Positions 1 through 13,590 of a stretch of DNA of 64,000 nucleotides are shown in pieces. The translations under genes and the position numbers were made by a program. Position 1 is the first letter of the stretch; each line of letters opens with the position of its first letter. Under the pieces are notes generated by a model. The model saw only the letters and a program-made list of their open reading frames with translations, had not been told where the DNA came from and made no database searches. The DNA comes from Rhypophila decipiens (Eukaryota; Ascomycota; Sordariomycetes; Sordariales; Naviculisporaceae): the NCBI GenBank assembly GCA_033297075.1, contig MU858112.1:117614-181613 (forward strand), written 5' to 3'.

Positions 1-3000
1 GAAGACGAGGCTACGCAACCACAGGGAATACAGGGGCAACTGGATGGCGATGCCATGTCTCTTTCCAGGATGAGTGGTTGGCGGCCGCTACATCCATTCA
101 TGCCGACGACGCGCTCTCGCGGCAGTGGGCAAGGAAGACACTATCCTCATGACACGTTGGCCGGAGATGACAGTGGTGGTCTCGTCCTAGCCTATGGCTG
201 AAGAGGCCTGGCCTCACCTGCACGCTCAGACTGTGGGTATCTCAGCTACTAGCCCAAGACGCACAGCCGTTGAGTCTAGAAGACGAGAAAGTGAAGCAGA
301 CCAAAGGAGAAGGATCGCTCCGAGACTTGACCGCTTCGATTTTTTGCGAAGACCACCTTGAGGAAGAACTCAGGCAGCACAGCGCCGCACAACGCTCGGC
401 CGCGGGTCTTGACAGCCAGTCACGCTGCTCTCCAATATTCTCCCATGTGAGCATCTTGACGATCCTCTGCCTCTTCTCCATCGGACAGCGGCGCCGGGAG
501 CATGGAAGATCTGGAGTTGGAGCTCGTACTCTGGATCAAAGGAGCAGTGCGGTGAGCTCGAATCGTGTTTCAGGGGCTTCGTCATGATCTCCATGATGGC
601 TGCGCCTATCCAGCTACGTACACACTCTTGTAATTCGTGGAGGCCTCTCCCAATGACAGCAAACAGGATGCGTAACTGGGTGAAGCAGTCCACAATATGG
701 ATATCTCAGACTGGAGTCTGGATTGCAGGCTCACCAGGCCGTCATCTCAATCTTGCTGTCACGCAAACTCTTGGGACTTGACAGGACCCCTGAAGGTGGA
801 ATGCCTCCTGGATCACGCTTCCAAGTTCCACCCGATGATGACACTAAATGGGTCCAGAACTGCTGGAGCTGATGATATCTGACCACTTTGCAATGGCGGC
901 CGGCTGGGCATCTCCGAGACCACGGCGCCGTCGCGCTGTTGATACTCGAATTCCCATTGGGAGATAAAACAAGACCATTGTGTCTCTTTGCTGGGTGAGG
1001 ATCCAATGTCCACAAGTTGTCCCATTGAAAACTGCACTGCACGGAAAAGCGTAGCCCTGTCTTGATCGGCCCGCACGACAGGCATCATGATCCACATTGT
1101 GGAGGATTCGCACGTGGCCAAGACATGGTCAAGTCAGGGAATCTTGTCTAGCCACCCCCGGGACTCGGAAAAGGCAAGGCCGGGTCTGAGGTTGTGAGAG
1201 GGGCAGTAGTTTCTGGTGCATCCTTCCAAGTTCAAACCTCGTGAAGGAACTTGCAAGACCTCAATGCATGATGACGGTCATTTCCCACATTCGTAATCCT
1301 CTTCTTTTTCGTCATGAAACATGAGGTCTGAAAGAACTTTGCTAGCCAAACTGCCCGACTTGGACATGCATATCAGCCAACAGGACAGGGTGAAAGTCTC
1401 AGCCCCCCTAGACGCTATCGATATCAGGAAACAATCGGCCCATCAGAGGTTCCGCGTATTGCCGGGTTTTGGTGGAGGGGCCACCGGTGAGATAGTGGCT
1501 CCCCCTTGACGGTCCGCGTCTGCTTCAGCTCTGTTCCGCCGACGAGACGAAGTCGTTGCCGCACCTCCATCACCAGAAGGATTCAGGACAGGTACGTACT
1601 GCATCATCACAAATTGCTTCTTCAACTGAAGGCGTTTTTCCCTTGAGCATTTTTAATCTATTTTGCCTGCCCCGGATTAGTATGCCGTTTCCCGGTAGGC
1701 GGCCGGTGGGACAAAGTAGGTTGGCCTCAACTGCCGCGGTCCACTTGGAGCTTCGAGAAGGACGTGATAAGAGATAGCGGCGCAAGCCACACTCGCTCGC
1801 TCGCAGTGCATCATCCCGGATTTTCTGCTCTTTTGGATCGCCATGGGGGCTTACTATAGTTAGTGTATTGAGCAAAAGCCCCAACTCGGCTGATGGACAA
1901 ATGAGAATTAGAGTTGGTGAGGGATTCGTTTTGCCCTTGAAGAAGAAGAGCAGACTGCCAGGTGGTCTGCCCGTCCACCCACACGCTCATCCCACACAAC
2001 AAACATCATCTCACCCCCGCATCCTCTGCACGTGGCCGGACGGCGGATGTTGGATCCGGCGTCTCGAGAAGTCGCACGAGATTGTCTACGCCGCGCGGGA
2101 AAATGAAGATGGGCTTGTTCCTGTTCGGACGCGCGCTGATGCCCGTGACCGACGCCGATGGTTTTCGGAGCTCGGGACCGGCTTCTTCTCTTGGGATTCC
2201 CAACCACTACCAGAAATTCTGTTGTTTGGGCCGGTACTGTAGGATTTTTGTTTGGTCCTGGTCGGAAATTTCATATATGCTGGACGGCGGCACTGTTTTG
2301 TGGTGAAGTGAACGCCTTTTTCTTTTTGATACCTCTTTGGTCGTCTCACTAATATTGATAGCGCTGATAGGAGTCGATGCATGATGCCCGTCGCCAGCAA
2401 ACAATTTTACAGCGGGATGATCTTTTGAGCCTCTTATCTCTGGCTCGGGGATATCTACCTACAGCACGCAGCATCATCTGGGATATACTGTACTGTACAA
2501 AGAGCCGAGGAAAATACCATGCTCAAGAAGAACACAGATATCATCACACACAGGAAGAGAGCTAACAAATAACGTCAACATACCGGTATGATGTTGATGG
2601 TTATTTCCAGTTCGGGTAAACAGAACTTTCTTGTTCTGAATCGTCATGATACGAACCAAAACATGGTCCACGATGGACCGGCTGGTTTCTATTTTGAGAA
2701 GGTTATAGCAAACCTTTGCTGTCCTATATTAGCCCTCTTTTCCACGAGGCCTCAGTGGTCAATTGAGCGGGAAATCGGGAATATTTCCTTCCCAGTGGAA
2801 TGGCTCTGCCGTTTTTGTGCATTTTGTCATGACAGGCTTCTGGTTGGTTTTCCGTGCCTTTTTTCTTTTTTGTTTGCTCCATCGATCCATGGTTTCGACT
2901 TGAGAATAGATATTGTGATGATCAGGGGCAGAATCAGATGCGGGCTGACAAAGAGTCAAGATCGTTTGTGAGTTACACCAACATGTCACAAGGACTCTTT

Positions 3001-6000
3001 GACTGTTTTGGGACTGTATTTTCTCTTTTCTGCAGTCTTTGATCGGTTGGTGGCTTTATGTTGTTGGTGGCCGTTGTTTACGACACGCAAGGACAACTGC
3101 CATGTCGTTTATTGGTTGATGCCATCACCATGCTCATCAACTACTACTCCGTACACCAAAGTTCCTTGTAATGGTCCTAACATCACCTCTGTCATCATCA
3201 TCATCATCACCAAACAGGCTTTTAACTACCTACCCAACAGGGACTGATGGATAACGTCTTTCTTCAAGAACCGACAATTCGCGGGGCTGGCTGGCTGGCG
3301 GGTCCTTCCAGCCTAGCCTAGCCAAGCCTGTCAATCCCTAACCTCGCTCGCGTCATTGTCTGTGTGATGGGTATCCTTTTCTTTTCTTCTTCCGGGCCCA
3401 CCCCGATCCAGGATCCACTCTTGTTACCCCTGATTACAACCCTGATCCCTGCTTTGCTCTTTACCCCGGTCGCCCCCAACAGCCCTTGTGCCTGTCTGAA
3501 GACCCCTCTCTCTCCACAGCGGTGAGGATTCCGAGGGGAACGGCTTCAAGGTTAGGATGGTAGGTGGACCTAATCCTTTTTAGGGCTGCGGCGGGCTTTG
3601 CAAAGGGTAGCTGAAGTTTGGAGCTTCACCAGTGCAGTAGCGAGCGAGTTGAGCGCATCACGAACAACTCGAAGTACGGATACATACACTACAACAGAAT
3701 ACGAAGACGGATACAAAGTCAGAGGCAAAACAATCAAGACAGACCGAAAGGAGAGCTAGGTAGCTCTGAGGGAATGTCTGTTCTCACAGCTTCCATGTCC
3801 ACCACGTGCAGTCCTTTGACGGGGATGTCATCAGTCACATCCATTTAATTTGGGGGCAAGTCGATTGTGCTTCCGGATGTCAGCACTCTCCTCAATCCTT
3901 CCTGGGGTAAGGTAAGGTATCTGCTTGGTATCGTTTATTTCACACATCTTACACAGTACATAGGGTTATTTTAACCTTCAAGCAGGGTACTTTACGAATT
4001 CTTTCATTGTTCATCCAGTGTGGTATTTACAGTACATAACACTGGCAAGACTGGTCAGAACAGGAGCGCCCCCCGGCCTGCCCTGTATGTACATCTAGAC
4101 CGTCAGCAAAAGAACCTGGTTTCGGCCGACGGTTTCTTTCCTTTAATATCATCCTAGTGCGAGGTGATGGAAGAACGAAAAAAATAAAGAAGCCAAACTA
4201 GACCCCGTTGGTGATGGTAATCATCCATCCCTGGCGGCACGTCATGTTAGGGCCGAATTGTCCGTGTGCTTCATCACGTTTCCGGGTTCGGGTTTCTGAC
4301 AAGCAGTTGTTGGGTCAGGGTGATGGATCAACAACCTCTTTTTTGTCCACCGGGGCATGGGGCAGGCAAGCAGGCAAGGTTGGATGAGATGTGCTGACGA
4401 GAAGATTGGTGATCAATATCTTTGTGTTGAACGCTCACGAAAGAACCCTAAAGAGAATAGAGAGATTTGGTTTACGCCGTGAGGGTACGTCGTTTGTCCG
4501 ACGGTTGATGATCCTTCCTCGGAAAATAACTTTCTGACTACACCTCTCACGCACATGTACATCTGTACACTCACTATATTCCTAAGTAAATTGGACTAGA
4601 CAGCATATTTGGTTAGATGAGGAATACTCGGATTACTAGAGTAGAAGTATTCTGTATGGATAGCACAAGTGCCGTCCTTAACCCGTGGATTGCCCGTGGA
4701 TTGCTGTTCAGCGCCTCCGTCGTGCCTCTGCCCTATTACGGGTTATTGTCGATCATGGCAGCCATCTCTGCAGTGAATTTCCTGCAGTTTGGTACTCACG
4801 TACTGTACCTGTGGGGCACGACATATGGCGGTCAAGTTCGAATTTATGAGAGGATCATTCACATGTATTCTATTCTGGCCGCCGCGGAGAAGAATATCAC
4901 CTTGTTGCACCCTACCTCCACGGATAACTTTTCACCGTCGGCGTTGGTTAACTGGGAGAATTGCAACTTTAATATCGCTGCTATTTGGTTCGGTATGGCA
5001 CAGCACTGTTCATGTGGTATAGAGTAATCGTATGTATGGACATATGTACAGTGATATCAACTTGGCAGATGGGATAGATAGCGGCTCTCCAGGATTACCT
5101 TTGGGGATTTCCAGGTGAGCAACGAAGGAATGAAACAACCCGAATCCGAAGTGATTCAGTCAACTGCTTGTATTGCAAACTATCGAACTCGGTGAGGCGC
5201 TGTAAGGTTTGGGGTTCGTTGAGCCGTCAGGTCGGTTATTAGTTCATGTATATCAGGCGTATTATTACTATCACGGGATCCTGATTAGGTCTTGGTATAT
5301 CTGTAAAGGATATCAACATCTCTCGGGGGGCGGTTGATTACAGCTGTGATGCCCCATAATCCTTATCACCACCAATAATTATAAGCAGTTCTATCAACTC
5401 TCTCCCAGACAGGCAACATGTGTTCGAGAATCATCACTATCCGTACCGCGCGGCATCACAAGTTCTAAAGCCCGCAACAAGTTTGGCTTTCCGTGGCAGG
5501 ACCAAGATCCAAGATGACAGAAAAAGCAATACACAAACCGGTATGTAACCTCGCCAGTTTAGCTCAGGCACGGATGGGACGACAAACTAATCACACTGCT
5601 ACAGTTACAGCACTACCGTAGTGTAGGTAGGCAAGTATGCTGCAGTGGGCAAATGCGAGACTGAGGACCGACGAGGGTGGTGATGCTCGGCGCGGGGTAG
5701 AGCTTGAATGGGATGATAGCCTCAACTTCTCAAGTCTCTCGGGTGAGAATGGTCAGTCAGCGTCGTCGTCGTCATCGTCAGCGGTGACGGCGGGTTGCTT
5801 TCAGTTTTACGAATACAGCAAGTGCGATGCGAGGCTGGCGATATTTTTCGTCTGATCTTTTGGTCCAGTCCCCGGTGTTGACCTCGCCAAACAGCATGGA
5901 GCCGCAACGGCTGTCTTGTATCACATATCTGCCATCACGGGCATATTCATCACATCTCACCAGACGTCAAGTGACCTGCTATGTTGCACCAGATGAGGAG

Positions 6001-9000
6001 GAGGCTCAACTACAATAACACTACACTACTATCCGTATCTACTCTGCGATACCACTGTGAGTTACATACAGCGGCTGTAGGCATTCTCCATTGTGATGAC
6101 ATGATACGGAGTATGTACATACACTGGCATGATCATCAAAGCAGTGAGTGGATACCTTGACGAGGGCACTGATGTCAGAGAGGAGCATTGTTTGAGATAT
6201 TCCGATAGGTGACGTTGAAAAGTAACGACCAAGGTCCAGTCATCAAGCAAGACTCGGTACTACGGTATTCATTCTTTGCTCTACCCCCCAGATCTTTTGC
6301 GCAGGCAGGCCGTGTTTTTTCCACCAACGGGATACTACTTTCATGATCAAAGTGTGCTGTACCTGCCAAGAGACGATGGGGTTTAGTACAGTACACTGCA
6401 GGTGCAGCGCAGTTGCTGTTATCTCGAGTTCTTAATGTCGTCGATGGAAGAAGTCGCGGCCGGCAAGCCTGGCAATGGTCACCATTTCACGATACGTACG
6501 CAGGTCACCATACTTGACCTGTTGGTGCTAGCTAGCTGCCTTGACGCTACTAAAGTGTATCTAGTGTATAGAGCTACTAGCAAGGTGCTAAGATTGTGGT
6601 GACACACTGGTCTCGGTGATACTTCTTTCTTTGGTCGAGTGTCATGGCCCGGTGCTGTTCAGAAAATGCAAGGCTCTGACCAGGGGAGAGTTCAGTATCA
6701 CGACCCTGGCCTGGGTCTGATATTACGAGTAGACTAATGGTTGATAGGTACATCAGACTACATCTCCATGACGATGACTTCATGGTTCATGGTGGTGATT
6801 CTTGTGGTGTTGTCGATCTACACTAGTTATTTGTCTCGGAAATTCCGAGAAAAGCCTCTAAGATGCTTGGTGAATAGTTTTGCACCATATCTCGACGCAA
6901 AAAAATGATAGCCATAGAATAAATCAAGGTTGTTCTTTGGGGCTTCTAGTGGTGTCTTGGATGCTGATCGTTGCTCGCTATGGATAGCTCGTAGGATTGT
7001 GGCCCTCGTGTTTTTTAGGCCCGAGAGATGTCGTGACGCTCCACTGGGATGATCTTTCCTGGTGGTGGCTAGGACAGATCTCGGGAACGGTAAAGTTTCC
7101 TTTTCGTCAGAGGCATGTTTGGTTTTGGAATCCTCATCGAGAAAGGGGTAGTGATCATCGGGGTTGAGCATCTCCCCGTACCGGCCGGTGAGAAGCGATG
7201 AACGAAGATGATAGATCATCTCCCGTACGGAAGATTGATGATATCGTCACCGCCCAACCATCCCCGATAGAAACCTAGTCGGAACATGCTACGGAGTCTC
7301 TACCCCGCTTTTTTTTCTCTCCGGTGCGTTGAGATTCAGACCGGTCCGGGATCGTCTCCCCTTTTTGACAGGCCGCTAACTCCTGCACTAGTATAGCGCC
7401 TTCCGCATCGTGAAAAGTTGGTGATGCCGGAGTGTGTGTGGTTCCTTGCTTTTTCTTGAGGTTCCTCCGGCTGCCTGAGGTGGAGGGAAGGAGACCAGAA
7501 CGGGCAATGATCATCAAGTGTGTCTGTTGTTAATCCCATTAGGGCAAATGTGCCTTATTTTCTTGATGCAAGTCATTTTGGTAATGGCTGGAGGTTGTGG
7601 GTGGTTTAGACGAGTGTGACGAGGTCGGTTATGTAATGGAGTGTATCCGTAGATCACGTTACGCTTAGGTGGCAAGGGTGGGTATCAAGTGTTATAAATC
7701 CGGTGTACGAGTACGCGGCGTTTTACAAGCACCTGGAGAGAATAAGATAATCTTTGTGATAAACTTTTCTTAATTAATTACAAGCAGCATGTTGAAGTTC
7801 CCAAGTTTCAACGTCTCAGCAGCACAGCCCGCGGCACAAGACGGATAGATCTCGGCAGTGCAGGAAAAGTGTTACGCTATATACCGGGTGTTATTAAGGC
7901 GTCATGTACGTTTGTTCATGCGAAATGCACATCATTGTCTGTAGACTTATGGGCTTTTTTTTACAAAGCTAAGAAGAAGTGCTTTAGAAGGCTGTGCAAG
8001 ACAACACGAAACGTGAAACACAGCTGTATGGATGGACCGTATGGATGGCATGGCGTGGAACTAGTTACTGCCGACATGGCTCATCTGGCTGAGGGGCAGA
8101 CGGCGAGGTCGGAAGCAGTATCAAGATCGTGGTGGCTTGCGCCTTGTTGGTGTTTTATGGGCGTTGGATGTGCAATCCTGATTTGTACGGATAGTGTAGT
8201 GTAGTATTTTGTGCTGCTTCTACACGTACCTGACTTGGTATCCAAAAGGCTTGCCTGGTGTCTAGACCCTCGAGAGGGGTCAAAGTAGTATCGAGATGCT
8301 CATCGATGTGATTGATGGAGTCTCATTCTCAGGTACGGTACCATTAGCGAGAGGGGTCGCCCAAGATGATGGCGGGGGTGTTGGTGATGATGATACGGAT
8401 ACCGATATCATGAGTTCTCAACTGAAGACGACCAACTCGATCATATTGTCATGCCAATTCAAATTGGGAAGTGCTTGTTTAGTCTGCCAAACAGATCATC
8501 ATCTTTAGTCCTTAACACAGCTAATTATCGTTCATGCAAAAGACTGAGTGGCTGCGGTTGACATCTTGACCGAGTTATGCATCCATCCTCAATGATACTA
8601 GCGGCGTAGGTCGTCGTCGTGGATGCCAGCCTTTTGCCATCTTGACTGATTCATCCAAGCCAAGAAAAGACCAAACGCATGACCTCTTCCCAACCTGCAG
8701 CTTCTCAAACACGAAACTTGTGAGATCTGGGCTTAGTGTGGAATAGACTAGGCTGCTGTATCCGTATTGGAACATTGGGCAAGCGATATCTCCTGGTATC
8801 GTCGACATACATGAAACTAGCATAGCCTTGTCTGCACAACCAGTCCATCGTGCGGGTTACTGATAGACCGGTTCTGTTGGTGCTGCTGTATGTCTCACTT
8901 GTCACTGGGGATTGGAATATTCTTCTCGGCGGATGACTTTTAGGTCTTGGTAAGAACTTGTTGGTGTCTTTGCTAGTCAGGGGTGTTCTTGAATGGAGCC

Positions 9001-10521
9001 AGGACTCGAGAGAAGCTGAGAACAGACATTTCGGAGTCTCGGGCAGCCACGTTTTTGATGATAGAAAGTGGATCAGGTGCTCAGACAGGAGAGCAAGGAA
9101 TAAATCAGTACTAAACTCCAGCAAAAAGACTAGTATAATTGTCATGGAGAGCAGGTAAGACATCTGCACAATGCACTAACGGCCTCGTCAAGTGCTGTAC
9201 ATACCTGAATCAAGTACGTATGCAGAAAGCAGGAATCGGCTAGGAGGAAAGCTAGCGACACGGCAAACGATGCAACGCACGGGCAGGCGATGGACGACGG
9301 ATCGAGGATAATTCGGTTGAGGTAGCCCTGACGGAGCCTATCACGGCAGACAGTCAGGTCCAGTCAGAGCTGAACTATCGTCTCTGCTGATGAGGTTTCT
9401 TATGCAGACGAGGTTGATGGCGACCTACTAACTTCTCGGTGTGATGGGTGTTGGTCATCAGTCCTCGGCGAAGGTAGTGAGTGTCTTGCTTGAACATGCA
9501 ATTTCTCGAGAAACGTGGTGGTCAGGGATCCATGAGAGACGGTGAAGGAGGATCCATGTTCCTTGGCTTCTCTTTGTTCTACACTAATTATCGCGTGAAA
9601 ACCACGTGCTGGGCAGATGATCAAGAAATCCTTACGGGTTAGGTCAAGTTTGTCAGGTCGTCAGGGGTCAGAGAGATTGCACTAAGATGGTGCCGAACGG
9701 CGCCGGCGGCCGACCGACCGACCCTGTCGTCGAAGATGAGATCGGCAAGTGTGACAAGGTGCTTCTAGAACGAGGAGAGGAGAGTGTGTTACGGATAAAA
9801 CCCCGCAAACTAGTTGCTAGCTAGTGGCAGTTGAGCGGTGCGTCTGCGAGGAGAAGCGATCCTCTCCTTTCCTCTTCTCCTCGGCAGTCGTTAAACGAGT
9901 TACAAATCGATATACTACTCGCAGTAGTGCGTACAGGACGGGCTGATGAGTGGTGACAATGGAGTCGTTTGTGAGAATTTATTCCGCACTCGGCAAACGA
10001 TGCGGTCTTGAAACGCTGGCGTGAGAAGCTGTATGCACGCACAGAACCGATGGCAACACACGGCGATAGTCCTGATGATGAACTGTGTATTTCCCTTTTG
10101 GACTTGACGAGGATGGCAGATAGACGTTGGAAGAATGCAGGCAGCCATTCGCTTCAATGTAGCTGTCATTCTGTGCACTATCATTGTAGAGATAGGCAGC
10201 CGAGGGCAATGGGTACTGTACTTGGGGACATGGCTGTGAGGTCTGTTGACCTGGTGATCGATTTGTTTACTCCGTACGGAGTAGCCGGGCCCCTTTTTGT
10301 CTTGACCCTATTCCAAGGTCCATATGTGACGATACTCACTTATTCTTGTTTGACATTATTCTCTGTAATTACAATACACGAGACTGACCTGTATCTCATG
10401 GTATATCCTTTCCGTTTGTTTTTGAAGAAGACGCCAATTCTACACCAAAGCCGAGATGCTTCCCTTTCAAGTTGCCCGTTATCACTACACTATCCTCCTA
10501 TCCAATATTAAGTCCTGCTCA
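1..10521. other. 10.5 kb without a supportable gene
   Basis: No frame here shows a recognisable domain, a plausible exon chain or the codon bias of the neighbouring genes; open frames are all below about 160 codons. Base composition looks mixed rather than strongly AT-rich, so a heavily RIP-mutated block is not obvious. Pyrimidine-rich tracts around 3370-3520 resemble fungal promoter or leader sequence. CAT/ATC microsatellite (3190-3215) and GTC-rich (5760-5780) runs occur. The only gene bordering it inside the window ends here (its 3' end at 10522), so any regulatory content would serve a gene to the left of the window or non-coding transcripts. Confidence 0.6.
10268..10283. repeat. Perfect 16-bp palindrome TACTCCGTACGGAGTA
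   Basis: Two overlapping copies of the 9-mer TACTCCGTA/TACGGAGTA meet head to head. Further exact copies of the 9-mer lie in non-coding DNA at 3145-3153, 6105-6113, 46609-46617 and 56860-56868. I saw none inside the annotated coding exons. Function is unknown; it could be a repeat-family remnant or a protein-binding site. Confidence 0.6.
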
Positions 10522-11685
10522 TCAAAGCTTCTCATAAAACTCGAGCAGCTTCTTGGCCCCGATCTCCCACTGGACGTCATTCTGCAAGTGATGGCCCGCC
10601 CCGGGGACGACCGCAAGCCGGACACCCTGCCCGGCACTATCAAGCCCTCCATCGGCAGCAAGACTCCTCACAGCATCCCCACCATCAGACGACGACGCAG
10701 CAGAATCCATCTTCTTCTCCCCAACCAGTCCAGCCCAAGCCCGTCGATAAAACCACGCCAGCTTCTCCATAACAGGGTAGGTCATGATCTTGTCGCCACC
10801 ACCGGCGAGAACCAATACTCTGTCATTGTCGGGCCCTTTCGTCCCCCAGCCGGAAATCTGCCCAAGGACCCTCGCAGGATCGACAAATTTGTGGCCCATG
10901 CCCAAAGGCCACAAGAAACTCTCGTAGGGGCTGGCAAGCTTGTGGAAGTTCTCAATATACTCGTCTGTCTGCTCGTCGCTGAAAAACACGTTGCGCACGA
11001 GTTTGGGGTGAGACAGCGGTGAGTTGGGATGCCACCCGTGAAAGACCATGCGCAAGGCGAACCAGGGATCGAGCTTGAACCAGTTTATGTAGACGCCCAA
11101 TCTTTGTTTTCGTATGTCAGCCATCTCATTCCTGTGAAAGAGGGACAAAACTTACGATCCAAACCCCGGAACAGCCGCCGCAAGAACCAGTCCCTTGACT
11201 CTGACATTTCCCTCGGAAAGGACAAACTGGCTCAACCCACCACCACTCGAATGCCCAACTAGAACAACCTCCGTCCCATCTTCGCGCTCCTGGACAAAAC
11301 GGATGCCGGCGAGGATATCATCCGCCAGCATGCGCTTCGTGGTGCCGTAGACCATGCGCAGAAACGAGGGATACCAGCTGTTGCCGTGGCCGCGGCAGGA
11401 GACCGCGTAGCAGGGGATTCCGCGGCTGGAGAGGTAGGTCATGTACTCGAGCCAGTAGGCTGCGCAGCCCATGCCGCCGTGGGCGAAGAAGATGGGCGAT
11501 TTTTTGGGGGTTGCATTGGAAGCGGAGGGTTTGGCGTAGAGGATCTCTAGGTTTCCCGAGGGTGTTGGGATGTAGAAGCGCGAGATTCCTTGTGGCAGGC
11601 CAGAGGTTGGGAGGGGGGCTCGGTCGGCGGGAGGTGCGAGGAAGTGGATGTGTTTGTAGGTGAATGTTGAGTTTGATAGGCCCAT
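10522..11685 (-). CDS. Alpha/beta hydrolase (serine hydrolase fold)
   Basis: Two exons, 11156-11685 and 10522-11101, joined across a 54-nt intron (GTAAGT donor, GCTGAC branch site, AAAG acceptor), give 369 residues. The fold is shown by the oxyanion-loop HGG near residue 70, the nucleophile elbow GHSSG with Ser146 inside a G-rich turn, a likely acid in the LAGGGDK segment, and a C-terminal PGAGHH that supplies the histidine. The size and motif order fit the hydrolase_4/lysophospholipase-like branch, but the substrate cannot be read from sequence. No signal peptide or membrane segment is evident, so a cytosolic enzyme is likely. It is divergently placed from DBR1, with 543 bp between the two start codons. 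Confidence 0.85.
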
Positions 11686-12228
11686 TGTGAGTTCACTGGA
11701 AAGGCGTGAGTTTACTGGAAGCTATTCACGTTTGTGCATATAGGACCGTCAATAAATGAGGAAGAACGGTATGGACATGTATTTCCTTTTATTTCATTTG
11801 AACAACACTGTGGATGACCTTGTTCCTTTGATGGTTTCCCATTCAAGACAGCTTTGCGAATGATATCTATCGTACGGGATTTCTAGGAACGGTCTTGCCG
11901 TGTTCAGTGGCAGTGGCTGACAAGCTGAAGAAAGAAGGGAGGGCAAACATTGGTTGTCGAACGGGGCTGTGTGACGAATACAGTGAGTAGTGCTATAATT
12001 ACAGCGGGCAATCGCATCTGCGGGACAGCAGACTTCCTGAAAATTTCCGTCGCATACTGAATCGAGCCCTGCACGGTTCAAACAATCCGACATCACCCGT
12101 CAAAGAGTCATTCGGCATCAAGAAGCAATTTGAATTGGCTGACGTCGCAAGGGTTTGTTTTGTCGGTTCAGCGCCTGAATGGGAATAGCTTCGCATTTTC
12201 AGCGACCTCCTTTCCCGGGCACTCCAAA
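11686..12228. promoter_or_regulatory. Divergent intergenic region, hydrolase / DBR1
   Basis: A 543-bp gap separates the start codons of two oppositely oriented genes and must contain both promoters and 5' leaders. I see no coding potential or strong repeat in it. Confidence 0.55.
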
Positions 12229-13529
12229 ATGAGTGAGCCCAAGATCGAGACCTTGACGACGCAGGGCGTTCGCGTCGCAGTAGAGGGTTGTGTAAGACTT
12301 GATTGGTTTCCAGGCCCCCTTTTTTATCAAAACAAACACAGACTAACTTTGTTTTCAGGGTCATGGCACATTGAATGCCATCTACGCAGCCGTCGAGAGA
12401 TCTTGCAAAGAGAGAAACTGGGATGGCGTCGACCTGGTCATCATCGGCGGCGACTTTCAGGCCGTCAGGAATCTCGCCGACCTCACCGTCATGTCGGTGC
12501 CCGCCAAGTACCGCGAGCTCGGAGATTTCCACGAGTACTACAGCGGTAGCCGCAAGGCTCCCTTCTTGACCATCTTTGTCGCTGGCAACCATGAAGCATC
12601 CTCCCACCTCTGGGAGCTGTACTATGGTGGCTGGGTCGCGCCAAACATCTACTACCTGGGCGCCGCCAACGTGCTCCGTCTGGGTCCCTTGCGCATCGCC
12701 GGCATGAGCGGCATCTGGAAGGGCTTCGACTACCGCAAACCACACCACGAGCGCCTTCCTTTTTCTCAGGACGAAATCAAGAGCTTCTATCACGTTCGCG
12801 AGCTGGACGTCCGCAAGCTGTTGCAGCTGCGGACCCAGGTGGACATTGGCATCAGTCATGACTGGCCCCGCGCTATTGAGAAGCACGGAAACCAGCGCCA
12901 TCTCTTCAATATGAAACCCGACTTTGAGCAGGAATCTCGCGACGGGTCTTTGGGAAACCAGGCGGCCACCTATGTCATGGACAGGCTCCGACCGCCATAT
13001 TGGTTCTCGGCTCACATGCACTGCAAGTTCTCCGCCATCAAGACATACGAGCCTCCCAAGGCTGAATCAAGCGAGCCGGCACCAGAAGCAGCAGCACTTC
13101 CCGAGACTGAGGAGACAGCCGCGCCTGCTGTCCCTGTTCGGCCCCCCAGCGATGAGCCCACGGAAAATCCAGACGAGATCGACCTGGACATGGAGGACGA
13201 CGGAGACGCCGCGACTGAACCTCCCAGTGCGTCGATACCAAGCGAGAACAAGCCCACCGATGTTGAGACAGCCAAAGTCGATGACCTCCGAGCTCAACTA
13301 CCAGCAGCATTTGCCAAACCTCGGCAAACGGCAGCAGGACCTCAGCAACCAAAACAGATTCCAGGACAGCCCGTCCCACCAGCCATCACAAATACCACAG
13401 TCCGCTTCCTCGCGCTAGATAAATGTCTTCCGGGCAGGAAATTCCTCCAGCTCTGTGAAATAGCCCCATTTTCCAATGAAGCTGAATCCGGCCATGCTGC
13501 CACGACAACCGCCACTTCCAAGTCATCAA

Positions 13530-13590
<61 letters not shown>

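Noticed and set aside
370..693. Minus-strand 107-codon frame with segments such as QLRILFAVIGRGLHELQE
   Set aside because: Looks faintly like a fungal regulator C-terminus, but adjacent frames give no start, no zinc cluster and no splice chain.
4617..5027. 136-codon plus-strand frame
   Set aside because: No domain, no codon bias like the real genes, and it lies in a gene-free block; treated as chance.
8705..9169. 154-codon minus-strand frame with a hydrophobic start
   Set aside because: Composition is not protein-like beyond the first 30 residues and no neighbours or splice sites support it.
10008..10511. 167-codon plus-strand frame opposite the hydrolase 3' end
   Set aside because: Its end abuts the hydrolase 3' end and it shows no motif; probably chance.
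11999..13021. 340-codon minus-strand frame across DBR1
   Set aside because: It is the antisense shadow of the conserved DBR1 catalytic domain.
13532..13590. TCA array considered as a possible CRISPR-like or satellite repeat
   Set aside because: It is a simple in-frame triplet microsatellite with no spacers; CRISPR is also not expected in a fungus.
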